DNA of 33,133 nucleotides from Bacteroidota bacterium (GCA_023418255.1 JAEZZZ010000152.1:1-33133); one strand, 5' to 3'. Counted from the first letter of the stretch, positions 1-8,767 are shown. The notes: generated by a model not told the origin, from the letters alone. Numbers and translations are program-made.

Positions 1-227
1 ATTTTCGTCAGGATAGCTGTGTACCTAGTGTTTGGAAAACATATTCCTATAACTATATAATGCAGGGAAATGATTGGATTTATAGAGGAAATATAAGTAT
101 ATTTTTACAGATTTAAGTTTTTAAAAATGTTAAAGTCTGACAACCTCCCTTTCCATAAGCACTAATATTCTATTTATAAAGCAAATAGCTCGACAAAAGT
201 CTATAAAAATGCATATAAATCTTTTTT
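1..227. other. Left-edge non-coding stretch downstream of the lyase gene
   Basis: AT-rich sequence after the stop codon of the N-acetylneuraminate lyase gene. I see no convincing terminator: the best inverted repeat is a weak 6-bp stem (CTATTT at 170-175 with AAATAG at 183-188). A plus-strand frame is open from base 3 to a TAA at 114-116 and could be the tail of a convergent gene, but 37 codons at a window edge is within chance for this composition and I do not recognise the peptide. Treated as intergenic. Confidence 0.4.
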
Positions 228-1148
228 TTACGCGTTGCACCTCTCAAAGAAATCAATCGTCTCCAGCTCTTTTTTCATTGTCGCTTCTTCGGCATCGGTC
301 ATGTTGCGAAATGGGGTGCGATTGATGCCTAAATCCATTCCTAAGAGTTTCATAATGCGTTTTCCGGCAACAATGTTGCCGCGATAGCGCGCAATAACGT
401 TTATCACCGCTTGCACAAAATTCTGACGCGCGCGAGCGGTTTCGATATCGCCTTTCTTGTACGCGTCCATCACCGCCACAAGTGAGCTGCCGACATAGTT
501 TCCCGTACCACTGATACCGCCTCTGACATCGCTGCCGGCTAATGCCGGCAAAAGGGTTTCGTCTTGTCCGTGCAGCATATCGTATCGTCCGTTTTTGTAT
601 AAAAGACATTGATTGAACTCATACAAACTTTCATACGTATATTTTATCCCGGCAAAATTGGGTATCCTTCCATCCACCGCTTGCAGAAAATCGAGCATCG
701 GCAAATAGGCTCCGTTAAAAACGGGAATATGATAAAAATAGAATGGAAGTTGCGGCGCACCGCTTGCAATTTCCTCACAATATTGCACCAATTCTTCTAC
801 GCGTCCCACCTTGGGAAATGGCGAGGCCATGGCGCCAATGCCATATGCTTCAATCTCTTGCGCATGGCGAGCCAGCAAAAAACTTTCTTTTACGCATGTG
901 GCACCCACGTGCACAATCACTTTAAAATCGTTCGGAACAACCGCCATCCATCGCTCGGCAAGCCGCATTCGTTCCTCACGCGACAAAAGATATCCTTCGC
1001 CCGACGAACCGTTGATGAACACACCGATCAATCCGTTTTTTCGCAACATTCGCGCATAATCCGCGATGGGATTTAAATCAATGGTGCCATTTTTATTAAA
1101 AGGCGTGAATGGTGCTACCAACAGCCCGTTTATTTTTTCAAAATTCAT
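228..1148 (-). CDS. nanA: N-acetylneuraminate lyase
   Basis: Cytoplasmic class I aldolase of the DapA/NAL family, 306 residues (usual length about 300), cleaving N-acetylneuraminate to N-acetylmannosamine and pyruvate. Visible landmarks are the substrate-carboxylate loop GSSGEG (47-52), the catalytic Tyr139 in YHIP, and the Schiff-base Lys169 in GIKYT. The YHIP context and the segment around HGQDETLLPAL (193-203) resemble animal-type and Bacteroidota sialate lyases more than dihydrodipicolinate synthases, whose loop is usually GTTGE and tyrosine motif YN(V/R)P. The neighbours (mutarotase-symporter, sialate esterase, hexosaminidase) support the sialate role. The gene is separated from the upstream gene by 140 bp that carry a promoter candidate, so it may be transcribed separately. 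Aldolases for other 2-keto acids share the fold, but the context makes NanA the best reading. Confidence 0.92.
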   Translation of the reverse strand: MNFEKINGLLVAPFTPFNKNGTIDLNPIADYARMLRKNGLIGVFINGSSGEGYLLSREERMRLAERWMAVVPNDFKVIVHVGATCVKESFLLARHAQEIEAYGIGAMASPFPKVGRVEELVQYCEEIASGAPQLPFYFYHIPVFNGAYLPMLDFLQAVDGRIPNFAGIKYTYESLYEFNQCLLYKNGRYDMLHGQDETLLPALAGSDVRGGISGTGNYVGSSLVAVMDAYKKGDIETARARQNFVQAVINVIARYRGNIVAGKRIMKLLGMDLGINRTPFRNMTDAEEATMKKELETIDFFERCNA

Positions 1149-1186
1149 AAAGTTTAAAATTTGATGTTTAAGTGCAATGTTTCAAC

Positions 1187-1209
1187 TGCCGACAATAATT
1201 TTTTCGGCA
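1187..1209 (-). promoter_or_regulatory. Small hairpin in the nanA leader
   Basis: Perfect 6-bp inverted repeat TGCCGA (1187-1192) / TCGGCA (1204-1209) with an 11-base loop. It lies just downstream of the predicted -7 element, so it would form at or near the 5' end of the nanA transcript, or be a protein-binding dyad over the start site. No T-tract follows it, so it is not a normal terminator. Seen directly; function is inference. Confidence 0.35.
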
Positions 1210-1211
1210 TG

Positions 1212-1237
1212 CAAAGTTAAGTGATTATTTAAATAAT
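1212..1237 (-). promoter_or_regulatory. Predicted nanA promoter with an overlapping 14-bp palindrome
   Basis: On the minus strand TAACTTTG (plus-strand 1212-1219) is an exact match to the Bacteroides -7 consensus TAnnTTTG, about 64 bases before the nanA start codon. Immediately upstream is the perfect palindrome ATTATTTAAATAAT (1224-1237), sitting between the -7 element and where the -33 element would be. No clear -33 TTG is visible, so the promoter might need an activator, or the palindrome may be an operator. The element matches are seen; the role is inferred. Confidence 0.5.
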
Positions 1238-1288
1238 TTTCTTTTTGTTGTCCTATTTATTATTCCTTTCCCGGATAATTGTTGTGCC

Positions 1289-3928
1289 TTATTTCTCATT
1301 CTTCATGGTTTCCCACGTATAGCGTCCTTTATCTTTCCGGTTCGGCAGCACAAAACTCAACAAATATGCCATCGCGATGCCCGAAACCATCCCAATAAAT
1401 CCGTATAATAAAAATGAAATATCGGAATTGGCTTTGATGATAAACAGCACGACTATGCCGCCCACCACCCCGAGAAGCGCCGATTTGGAACCCACACGCG
1501 GGAAAAATATGCCGAGAATAAACAGTGCGCCCAATCCGCAAGTCAGCAAGCCGAGAAACGTATTAAACTGGTCCCACAACGAAGCGATATTCCACGTTGC
1601 CAACACAAGTGCCATTCCCATGCCGAACAAACCGCACAAAATCCCCGACCAACGCGCCACTTGCATATTCAATCTTTCCGAAGGATTTTTTTTCATTGTT
1701 TGAAAAAAGTCGGACGTAATCACCGCCGAAGAAGAGTTGATATTGGATGAAAGTGTGGACATGGCGGCGGCAAACACAGCGGCAATCAATAATCCCGCCA
1801 ATCCCATCGGCATTTCGGACACAATAAATTGTGGAAACACCGAATCGATATTCGGATTGGTCACGGTCATGCTCTCCGGATTGTGCGCATAAAAAGCGAA
1901 CAATCCCGTTCCAATAAGAAAAAAGAGCAACGACACGGGGATACTTAAGAATCCATTTAACCAAATGCTTCGCGATGTCGCTTTTTCGTCTTTGGTCGTC
2001 ATATAACGCTGCACCACAGATTGGTCGCCGGTGTATGTAATCAGCGAATTGGCAATTCCACCAATAAGCACCACCCAAAACACCGGTTGCGTAAAATCGA
2101 ATCGAAAATCGAACGTACGGAATTTGTGAAACTCAACAGACGTATTCCAAAACTCGCTTAACCCTCCATCGATACCCACAATCATAAATATAAACGCGGC
2201 AATGGCTCCAAAAACGAGAATAAATCCTTGGACAACATCGCCCCAAACAACGGCTTCAATGCCGCCTATCGTACTATACACAATGGTTACAACGCCCATA
2301 ATAATGATGGAAAGATAGATGTTGAAGCCCGTGACGGCATGTAGCGCCAACGAAGGCAGAAACAGCACAATAGCGATTCGGCTGACCATAAAAATGACAA
2401 ACAGTGCGGATGCCAGCCACCGCGCCACCCGACTGAAACGCACCTCCAAATATTGGTAGGCGGTGCTGAAGTTAAATCGACGAAAAAATGGCAAAAAATA
2501 GCGAATCACAATCGGCACAATCAACAAAATACTGACGTTAAACACAAGCATGCGCCAATCGGTAGCGTACGTTTTTGCCGGAATCGATAAAAAGGTAATA
2601 GCACTCAACGTGGTTGCAAAAATACTGATACCCGCCGCCCACCAAGGAATGCGGCCACTGGCTTTGAAATAGTCTTCGGTATCTTTGTTGCGCTTCATAA
2701 AGAAAAATCCGAGCAATAACATTCCGCCGAAATAGACAACCAACACAATATAATTGAGCCAACCAAAAGCAGAATGGGCTTCGAATGAAAGGTGTGTGAT
2801 ATGTGGCGAACGGATGCCCGGACGCATCTCGCCACCGACGACATATACGGTTTTTCCGTCAGAAATGTTGGCGGAAACTGCCACCGGCGGGTTTTCTGTT
2901 GTACCCGCTTCGAACCAGGCATCGGTTACGGTGTTATAAATCAAAATCTTATTGTTGAAACCGGGATGATGTATCCACAAACTGTCGCGCCTCGCAATGT
3001 TTTCGTCGTGAATTGCCGTTTCCACTTGACGAAAAACTGCTCCCGTGTCGCCGCCATATAGCAATACGTAAGATGCGCCAACCGGTGCCGCAGCGAACAT
3101 GGATAACGGCATCGGCGTATTGTCCGGCAAACGAATATCGTTGCGCTTTTGCCATGTTTGTTTCGAAGGTTGATAGCGGAACACCGATGAATAAAAATCG
3201 GTGAACGGCGGGTTGTTCTTACCGCGGCCGCCAAACACAAAAACCGCTATTTCTTCGCCATCTTGCTGTGCAGCCATGCCGGCACCCGAAACAGCCACCG
3301 GAAAATCGGGCAACGTTTGCCAGCCGCGTTCCGTATGCTCGATATCGAGCATTAAAAATTGCGAAACAGAAGTTCCATCCGAGCATTCGCCTCCCAGCAA
3401 ATACACGATGTTTCCGATAGTGGTGGCAGCCGCGTTTTTCACCGGAAACGGTAAATCGGGAAGATTAGCAACGGAAATTTCAGAGCCGTTATAAGATAGC
3501 AAAAGCGTTTGCGCGGTCAAGCCGTCGGGTGTTTGTCCTCCGACACACAGCAAACCCGATGCCACAGTGGTGTAGGCACCTTCTGCCAAAGGTGTCGGCA
3601 AGGCGTTTTCTCGGCAAATCATTTTAACCGCGCCTCCACGTGTCGGCGAAAACACCAACACCAAATCCGAGAGTGCTTTCGAACCGCCTTGCCACGGCTT
3701 TCCCGAAGGGAACGACGAGCCTCCCGCCAACAGAAAATAATTGCCCTGCTTCCCGAAAAAAGATCCCGCCAGTCCTTCATCGGTTGCTTTTTCATTAAGC
3801 GTTGAAAAATTCCAGACGTTGTTTTGGATGAGGTGGTTGTTGGATTCTTTTGCCGAAATAGAAACGGACAAAAAAAATCCCAGTATTGTGAGAAGCGGTT
3901 TTGTGAATGATTTTTCCATGATAGACAT
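1289..3928 (-). CDS. Kelch sialate mutarotase fused to SSS-family sodium:solute symporter (probable sialic acid importer)
   Basis: An 879-residue two-part protein. After a signal-like segment (about 7-26), residues 30-375 carry six Kelch blades ending in Gly-Gly pairs (AGG 68-70, VGG 129-131, LGG 178-180, FGG 232-234, YGG 291-293, VGG 364-366). They resemble the cyclically permuted relatives of the E. coli sialate mutarotase NanM/YjhT. From about 385 to the end is a multi-span sodium:solute symporter with the family stretch around GGIEAVVWGDVVQG. SSS symporters have a periplasmic N-terminus, so the propeller would sit outside the inner membrane at the transporter entrance, converting released alpha-sialate to the beta anomer for uptake. 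The gene starts 20 bp after the hexosaminidase gene. A start at the internal Met4 (3919) is equally plausible. Substrate is inferred from the mutarotase half and the neighbours. Confidence 0.87.
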   Translation of the reverse strand: MSIMEKSFTKPLLTILGFFLSVSISAKESNNHLIQNNVWNFSTLNEKATDEGLAGSFFGKQGNYFLLAGGSSFPSGKPWQGGSKALSDLVLVFSPTRGGAVKMICRENALPTPLAEGAYTTVASGLLCVGGQTPDGLTAQTLLLSYNGSEISVANLPDLPFPVKNAAATTIGNIVYLLGGECSDGTSVSQFLMLDIEHTERGWQTLPDFPVAVSGAGMAAQQDGEEIAVFVFGGRGKNNPPFTDFYSSVFRYQPSKQTWQKRNDIRLPDNTPMPLSMFAAAPVGASYVLLYGGDTGAVFRQVETAIHDENIARRDSLWIHHPGFNNKILIYNTVTDAWFEAGTTENPPVAVSANISDGKTVYVVGGEMRPGIRSPHITHLSFEAHSAFGWLNYIVLVVYFGGMLLLGFFFMKRNKDTEDYFKASGRIPWWAAGISIFATTLSAITFLSIPAKTYATDWRMLVFNVSILLIVPIVIRYFLPFFRRFNFSTAYQYLEVRFSRVARWLASALFVIFMVSRIAIVLFLPSLALHAVTGFNIYLSIIIMGVVTIVYSTIGGIEAVVWGDVVQGFILVFGAIAAFIFMIVGIDGGLSEFWNTSVEFHKFRTFDFRFDFTQPVFWVVLIGGIANSLITYTGDQSVVQRYMTTKDEKATSRSIWLNGFLSIPVSLLFFLIGTGLFAFYAHNPESMTVTNPNIDSVFPQFIVSEMPMGLAGLLIAAVFAAAMSTLSSNINSSSAVITSDFFQTMKKNPSERLNMQVARWSGILCGLFGMGMALVLATWNIASLWDQFNTFLGLLTCGLGALFILGIFFPRVGSKSALLGVVGGIVVLFIIKANSDISFLLYGFIGMVSGIAMAYLLSFVLPNRKDKGRYTWETMKNEK

Positions 3929-3948
3929 ATGCCAATTATTTTTTATGA

Positions 3949-5925
3949 TTACCTATTATTTCGTATTTGAGGCATCTTCCTCTCCGGGCTATACACCAAA
4001 TTATCAATCGCACTGCTGCCGTCAGGTGTTACAAAAATAGCGGTAAATCCCCACTTCACCAAACGAATTTCCGGTGTTGTGAATTGTGTGACAGGCAGCT
4101 TCAACGAAACGCTATTCCACCCTTTTTTCAACTCCACCGGGATGGGAGAACGCGCTACACAGTTTTCGTTACGAAGCGGAAGTTCGTTGTTGCGCTCTTG
4201 ATGGGTGTTATGCCATATCGGCGGCAAAATTTCCTCCCCATTAAGCCATATCCTACTGCCTTTATAATCCCATTTTCCCTCCGGTGGTGGCAAATCGGCT
4301 TCGGAGCGGCTATAATTTTGAAATTCGAGCCACAGACCGACTTTTTGTGTTTCGGGAGAATATACCCATGTGTACGCATACGCCGTATGGTTTTCTTTTG
4401 GGCTTTTGTAAAACGCCGGCACCAAATCGCCCCATACATGGCGCAAATGAACAGCACCACCTATTGCTGAACGAACGCCGTATTTTTTTTCATTACATGG
4501 ATGCGATTTCGCCAATAACTTTTCGGGTGGAAAAACAGAACTTATATCACCATTATTAGGAAATGCATCCGTGACATACCACTTTACATTGGTTTGTTTG
4601 ACATAAGGAAACGAGTGTCCTTGAAATGTGTGCTGTTTGTGCCAAAGCATTCGCCGTTCAAAGTCAACAAAAGATTGAAAAACATTATCACTTTCATCAG
4701 TGGGTAAACTTACGCCATTTTTATCGAAATATTCGCTTCCACCGCCAAGCCATGCGCGCTCAGCCAACGCCAAAGCATTGGGATATAGATAATTTCGTGT
4801 AATGATATTATCCTCATCGAGCAAACGCCGATCATTCCACACGGCGACAATAGCTCCGGCAAGGTCTTCGTTTCCTATTTCAGCATTGCAGACGCGGCTG
4901 TTATATAGCGCCACAATATCGCCAAACATATCGAAATGATTCAAATAATGAAAACGTGAATCAATTGCCGGAATGCCGGGTTGCGCTTTTCCACGATAAC
5001 TCCAAAGTTGAGTAGCGTCAATCTCGCCGACTTTATATTGCCAGCCGGGATTCCATGAGATTACTTTTTTCCCTCGTGCACGAATAAATGCAATCATTTC
5101 AGGTACAAAAGTCGGATTTGTAAACGCCACTTCGTCTGTTCCTATATGAATATAAGGCAAATCGGGAAACACATCGTTGCAAATCTCATGCATAATTTGT
5201 TTTAAAATTTGCATTCCTTTTTCTGATTGCATATCGTGTCCGGTTGCTCTTCGAAAAGCGGCGCTGTGTCCCGGCATATCAATTTCGGGAATCAATAAGA
5301 CATGATGTTCACGGCAAAAACGGGCCAGTTCTCGCGCCTCTTCAATGGTGTAATATTTTCCGGGTAAACGCTCAAAATTGACACTATCGGTCAATTGAGG
5401 AACAACACGACTTTGCAACCGCCACGCTAAGTCTTCGGTAAGATGCCAATGGAAGACGTTGATTTTAAATTGGGCAAGCAGTGCTATTTGTTGTTTTAAT
5501 TTGTCTATGGAAATAAAACTTCGCCCGACATCGTGCATAAATCCGCGCACACGAAAAGCAGGATAGTCGCTAATGCTGCAACACGGAATATAATAATTTT
5601 CTTCTTCATCTTGCATAATCAGCTGATTGAGCGTCTGTTTTGCACGATAAACGCCGGTTGGCGTAATGGCTTCTATGTTGACATTCTCTGGTGTTATAGA
5701 AAGCCGATAGGCTTCGTGAGGATTTATTTTTGCTTCGGGGATATTGTCGGTATATTGAATGGATAAAATACAGTTCGCGATATGCGCGTGCGGGAGATAA
5801 TGTTTTCCGTCGTGTAGCGTGAGTTTTTGCGGTTTCGGCAAAAGATTGAGTGTGCCAACTTGTGTTTGAGAGGACACACTCAACTGACAACAAAAGAGAA
5901 ACACTATATAATAAAATCGTTTCAT
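3949..5925 (-). CDS. Beta-N-acetylhexosaminidase, GH20
   Basis: 658 residues with a cleavable signal peptide (about 1-20). Residues 21-120 look like the GH20 N-terminal alpha/beta domain; the catalytic TIM barrel starts near 123 (YPAFRVRGFMHDVGRSF). The acidic pair is Asp264-Glu265 in HIGTDEV, where Asp holds the substrate N-acetyl group and Glu is the general acid. The usual motif is HxGGDE, so Thr replaces the second Gly. A beta-rich C-terminal domain (about 490-655, with a GSRIWLNGEEILPP segment) may be an accessory carbohydrate-binding module. It would remove terminal GlcNAc/GalNAc from glycans after desialylation in the periplasm. Its ATG overlaps the stop of the upstream esterase gene by four bases (ATGA), so the two are translationally coupled. 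Close analogues (HexA) occur in known Bacteroidota sialic acid clusters. Confidence 0.92.
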   Translation of the reverse strand: MKRFYYIVFLFCCQLSVSSQTQVGTLNLLPKPQKLTLHDGKHYLPHAHIANCILSIQYTDNIPEAKINPHEAYRLSITPENVNIEAITPTGVYRAKQTLNQLIMQDEEENYYIPCCSISDYPAFRVRGFMHDVGRSFISIDKLKQQIALLAQFKINVFHWHLTEDLAWRLQSRVVPQLTDSVNFERLPGKYYTIEEARELARFCREHHVLLIPEIDMPGHSAAFRRATGHDMQSEKGMQILKQIMHEICNDVFPDLPYIHIGTDEVAFTNPTFVPEMIAFIRARGKKVISWNPGWQYKVGEIDATQLWSYRGKAQPGIPAIDSRFHYLNHFDMFGDIVALYNSRVCNAEIGNEDLAGAIVAVWNDRRLLDEDNIITRNYLYPNALALAERAWLGGGSEYFDKNGVSLPTDESDNVFQSFVDFERRMLWHKQHTFQGHSFPYVKQTNVKWYVTDAFPNNGDISSVFPPEKLLAKSHPCNEKKYGVRSAIGGAVHLRHVWGDLVPAFYKSPKENHTAYAYTWVYSPETQKVGLWLEFQNYSRSEADLPPPEGKWDYKGSRIWLNGEEILPPIWHNTHQERNNELPLRNENCVARSPIPVELKKGWNSVSLKLPVTQFTTPEIRLVKWGFTAIFVTPDGSSAIDNLVYSPERKMPQIRNNR

Positions 5926-8015
5926 TTTCTACTCCCCCTCTCTTCAAACTCCGTAGAAAAGGTAGACGCCGGCAAAAGTTCCTCATTCACCAAATTTCCA
6001 TCGGAATAGGAACTCCATCCATAGCGCACAAACGCCGGTTGCGACACCTTATCACTATAAACCCTCACATTTGTGCTTTCGACAATGGCTGTCGCAGGAT
6101 AAAATATTTTATCTTTTCCGGCAATCTCAAATCCGGCAATCGGTTTTCCATCGGATGTCGTTAGTTTGTCGGCTTCGGAAAATTGCACAACGGCAACCTT
6201 ATCGTAAAATGTAGCCGAAGCAAAAAGCGGTCCGCTTTTTCTGATATTTATTCCATACGTGTCAGCCAATGCCCAACGCGCCAAGCGCTCTCCGACCTCC
6301 TTTTTTTGTCGCGGATGCACATCGGCGCGGTCTCCCACATCGGATGAGATAGCCATTCCGCTATGCGGAACGCATTGCATAAGACGTCGTTGGCTGTCCC
6401 GAAAATGCCCCCACATTTCGCGTCCGTTATCCATGCTCGAAAGCTGCACGTAGTAGAATGGGAAGTTATTGTCGCGTGCGTCGCGCCAACTTTGCACCAA
6501 AGCGGGAAATAGTTTTTCGTGCAGTTCCACATTATTGGCATTCGATTCTCCTTGATACCAAATTACTCCTGAAATCGGGTAATTCTCATACGGTTTCATC
6601 GCACAAGCGTACATATAGGATGGTTTATATGGATGTTGCTGAATTGCTTTATTTGAGGCTTTTTCAATATTTTGTGTAGCGCGTTGCCTTACCCAAGCAT
6701 CAATAAAATCGCTTTTATGCCAATCTCTAAAAAAGTTGACAAACAAAGGATTGTTTTCCATCGTGGTTCGGTCAATCCATGCTTCGGCAGGCGTTCCACC
6801 GACAGCGTTTAGAATTAATCCCACCGGAACGTTTAACTGCTGCTGTAACATTTTACCGAAATAATAGGCAACTGCTGAAAATTTCATCGCGGAAGTGGAA
6901 TTCGATGTTGTCCACCCGGCAGATTGCATATACTGCAATCGATTTACAGTTGAGAGCGTGGTGCTGTCCCATGCACTCGCTGTTGTTGGCGCAATTGCTT
7001 CCATGTGGAAAAAACGTAATTTGTCGTTTTCGACAAATGCTTTTTCATCGTTCCATGTGATCGCGTCTTTTAGAGGAAACGCCATGTTCGATTGTCCCGA
7101 ACAAATCCAAACTTCGCCTATGCAAATATCTTCTAAACGCATGGTTGTTTTTTCGTTCTGAACGATTGCCAAATAATTGGCTCCTGCTTTCATCTTGGGA
7201 AATTCAACTTTCCACTTTCCGTCGTTCGCAGCTTGTGTGTGAATGGTTTTTCCGGCAAATTGCACGGTTACAGATGTACCCGCATTGGCAGTTCCCCAAA
7301 AAAGAATCGGTTTGTCGCGCTGTACAACCATGTGATTTTTAAATATTTTCGGAAGCCTCAAGCCTCCATAATCACCGGTAATCGCGCTATAAACTGTTTG
7401 AGCAATTATGTTGGCTCCTTCGCCATTTGGATGCAGCGCATCGGCAAACAAATCTGGACGATTGTGTAAAGGCGTATACAAATCAATGATACTAACGTCA
7501 GCCGATTCAGCAACCCGCCCAATCTCTTCTTGAATTTGAGCGTGCCAATCGCGCGTGCTTGATGCAAATCGTGGATGTTCCGTAAAAATAGGAGTCATTC
7601 GACAAATGTGGATACGTGCTCTTGGATTGCATTGTCGGAAAGAATCAATAAGTTGCAGATAATCTTTTGTGAAATCATCGCGATATCTTGGCCAATTGCG
7701 CGGATCGGTATCGTTTAGTCCTAAATGAATGATTACAATATCAGGCTGAAAAGCGAGTGCTTTTCCCATTTCGGGAAGTTTCCAATAAGGATTGTGCCCT
7801 TTACGCAGAAGTGTCGCCCCGTTGTGTCCAAAATTTCGCACCTTATAGTTTTTCCCCAACATTTGTTGCAATTGCGCGGGATAACGAAGTGACGTTTGTT
7901 CGATACCCGCACCGTAAGTAACAGAGTTTCCAACGCACGCAACTTTTATCGGCTGTGCTTGCAAAAGCAAAATCGACAAAAGAGATATCAATATGGCAAT
8001 GATTTGTTTTTTCAT
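5922..8015 (-). CDS. Two-domain sialate O-acetylesterase (NanS/EstA-like)
   Basis: 697 residues with a signal peptide (about 1-20). It has two SGNH-fold hydrolase domains. The first (22-215) has Ser31 in GNS, Gly63 in block II, Asn101 in GLND and Asp192/His195 in DALH. A beta-rich linker (about 218-295) leads to a SASA-type domain (about 297-640) with nucleophile Ser309 in CSGQSNM, the WYQGESN block (486-492) and Asp565/His567 in DVH. The enzyme should remove O-acetyl groups, mainly at C9, from sialic acids so that sialidase and lyase can act. The same architecture is known from Tannerella NanS and gut Bacteroides EstA. It shares four-base ATGA overlaps with the genes on both sides. Both catalytic triads look intact, so both halves may be active. 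Confidence 0.9.
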   Translation of the reverse strand: MKKQIIAILISLLSILLLQAQPIKVACVGNSVTYGAGIEQTSLRYPAQLQQMLGKNYKVRNFGHNGATLLRKGHNPYWKLPEMGKALAFQPDIVIIHLGLNDTDPRNWPRYRDDFTKDYLQLIDSFRQCNPRARIHICRMTPIFTEHPRFASSTRDWHAQIQEEIGRVAESADVSIIDLYTPLHNRPDLFADALHPNGEGANIIAQTVYSAITGDYGGLRLPKIFKNHMVVQRDKPILFWGTANAGTSVTVQFAGKTIHTQAANDGKWKVEFPKMKAGANYLAIVQNEKTTMRLEDICIGEVWICSGQSNMAFPLKDAITWNDEKAFVENDKLRFFHMEAIAPTTASAWDSTTLSTVNRLQYMQSAGWTTSNSTSAMKFSAVAYYFGKMLQQQLNVPVGLILNAVGGTPAEAWIDRTTMENNPLFVNFFRDWHKSDFIDAWVRQRATQNIEKASNKAIQQHPYKPSYMYACAMKPYENYPISGVIWYQGESNANNVELHEKLFPALVQSWRDARDNNFPFYYVQLSSMDNGREMWGHFRDSQRRLMQCVPHSGMAISSDVGDRADVHPRQKKEVGERLARWALADTYGINIRKSGPLFASATFYDKVAVVQFSEADKLTTSDGKPIAGFEIAGKDKIFYPATAIVESTNVRVYSDKVSQPAFVRYGWSSYSDGNLVNEELLPASTFSTEFEERGSRK

Positions 8016-8686
8016 TTTCTCGGTTCAAGAATGTAAGGTTTTATAAGTTCCGCCCACTTTAGATATCCCTTTTCCAAAAGATGGAGTCCGTCGTTAGTAA
8101 ATTCGGGATTCATTTTTTCGGTACCGGGAATTACAAAATGGGTATATAGGTCAACAAATGTTATGTCTCTTTTTTTTGTCAATGCAAACAATTTATTGTT
8201 CAGATTCTTTATTTCCCCCGCATGTTTTGTGTGATTCTGAAACGCCCCAAAACAATCGTTTACGGGAAGTACGCTTTGCAGATAAATTAATGTGCGAGGT
8301 GAACTGCATTGTATTTTGCAAATGATTCGTTCAATATTCGCCACAATGCTGTCTGTCGAGATGTCACGCGCCAAATCATTGATGCCAATCATTAGAAAAA
8401 TTTGTCGTGGCTGTCCGTTTACGATGGCATCCAATCGATCATAAACGCCCATGGAGATATCACCACTTATTCCTCTGTTTTTTATGCGTGCATCACTGAA
8501 CAACTCACTCCACTCACCGCCATCTGTGATACTGTTTCCCACAAACACAATATCTTGATTGGTAATCGGAAGTTGCTCAAACAGCGTTGCTCGCTGGTAA
8601 TAATACGTGGAATAAGAGGAGGTTTGCGCTACTATGGCACAACAAAAAAACAAACACAAAATGTGATATATAATACAGCGTTTCAT
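8012..8686 (-). CDS. Small secreted SGNH/GDSL hydrolase
   Basis: 224 residues; hydrophobic signal peptide about 1-20. All four SGNH blocks are visible: Ser52 in GNSIT, Gly75 in RGISGD, Asn103 in GIND, and Asp199/His202 in DGLHL. It is a single-domain esterase of the type annotated as GDSL-like lipase or acetylhydrolase. It heads the sialoglycan block and overlaps the sialate O-acetylesterase gene by four bases, so a role in removing acyl groups from sialic acid or the underlying glycan is likely, but the true substrate is not shown by sequence. The start is 82 bp after the SusD gene, just past a terminator-like hairpin. Confidence 0.85.
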   Translation of the reverse strand: MKRCIIYHILCLFFCCAIVAQTSSYSTYYYQRATLFEQLPITNQDIVFVGNSITDGGEWSELFSDARIKNRGISGDISMGVYDRLDAIVNGQPRQIFLMIGINDLARDISTDSIVANIERIICKIQCSSPRTLIYLQSVLPVNDCFGAFQNHTKHAGEIKNLNNKLFALTKKRDITFVDLYTHFVIPGTEKMNPEFTNDGLHLLEKGYLKWAELIKPYILEPRK

Positions 8687-8703
8687 ATTTTTTTAGTCGG
8701 TTT

Positions 8704-8744
8704 TGAAAAAATCCGAGAGCTAAAAAGGAATACTTTTAGCTCTC
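8704..8744 (-). terminator. Intrinsic terminator or attenuator after susD
   Basis: Perfect 11-bp stem GAGAGCTAAAA (8715-8725) / TTTTAGCTCTC (8734-8744) with an 8-base loop. On the minus strand it is followed by GGATTTTTTC, a U-rich tail. It sits 23 bp after the SusD stop codon and ends only about 18 bp before the next start codon, leaving no room for a new promoter. It therefore more likely reduces read-through into the esterase/hexosaminidase genes than fully stops transcription. Stem and tail are seen; the attenuation role is inference. Confidence 0.75.
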
Positions 8745-8767
8745 AGACTTCGATCAGTTACTTAATA

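Noticed and set aside
3..116. Plus-strand open frame at the left edge ending in TAA
   Set aside because: 37 codons, no recognised motif, and AT-rich sequence at a window edge; not enough to call a gene.
609..1076. Plus-strand open frames of 155 residues and less inside nanA, and similar ones in most other genes
   Set aside because: Antisense shadows of genes with clear family motifs; they lack motifs of their own.
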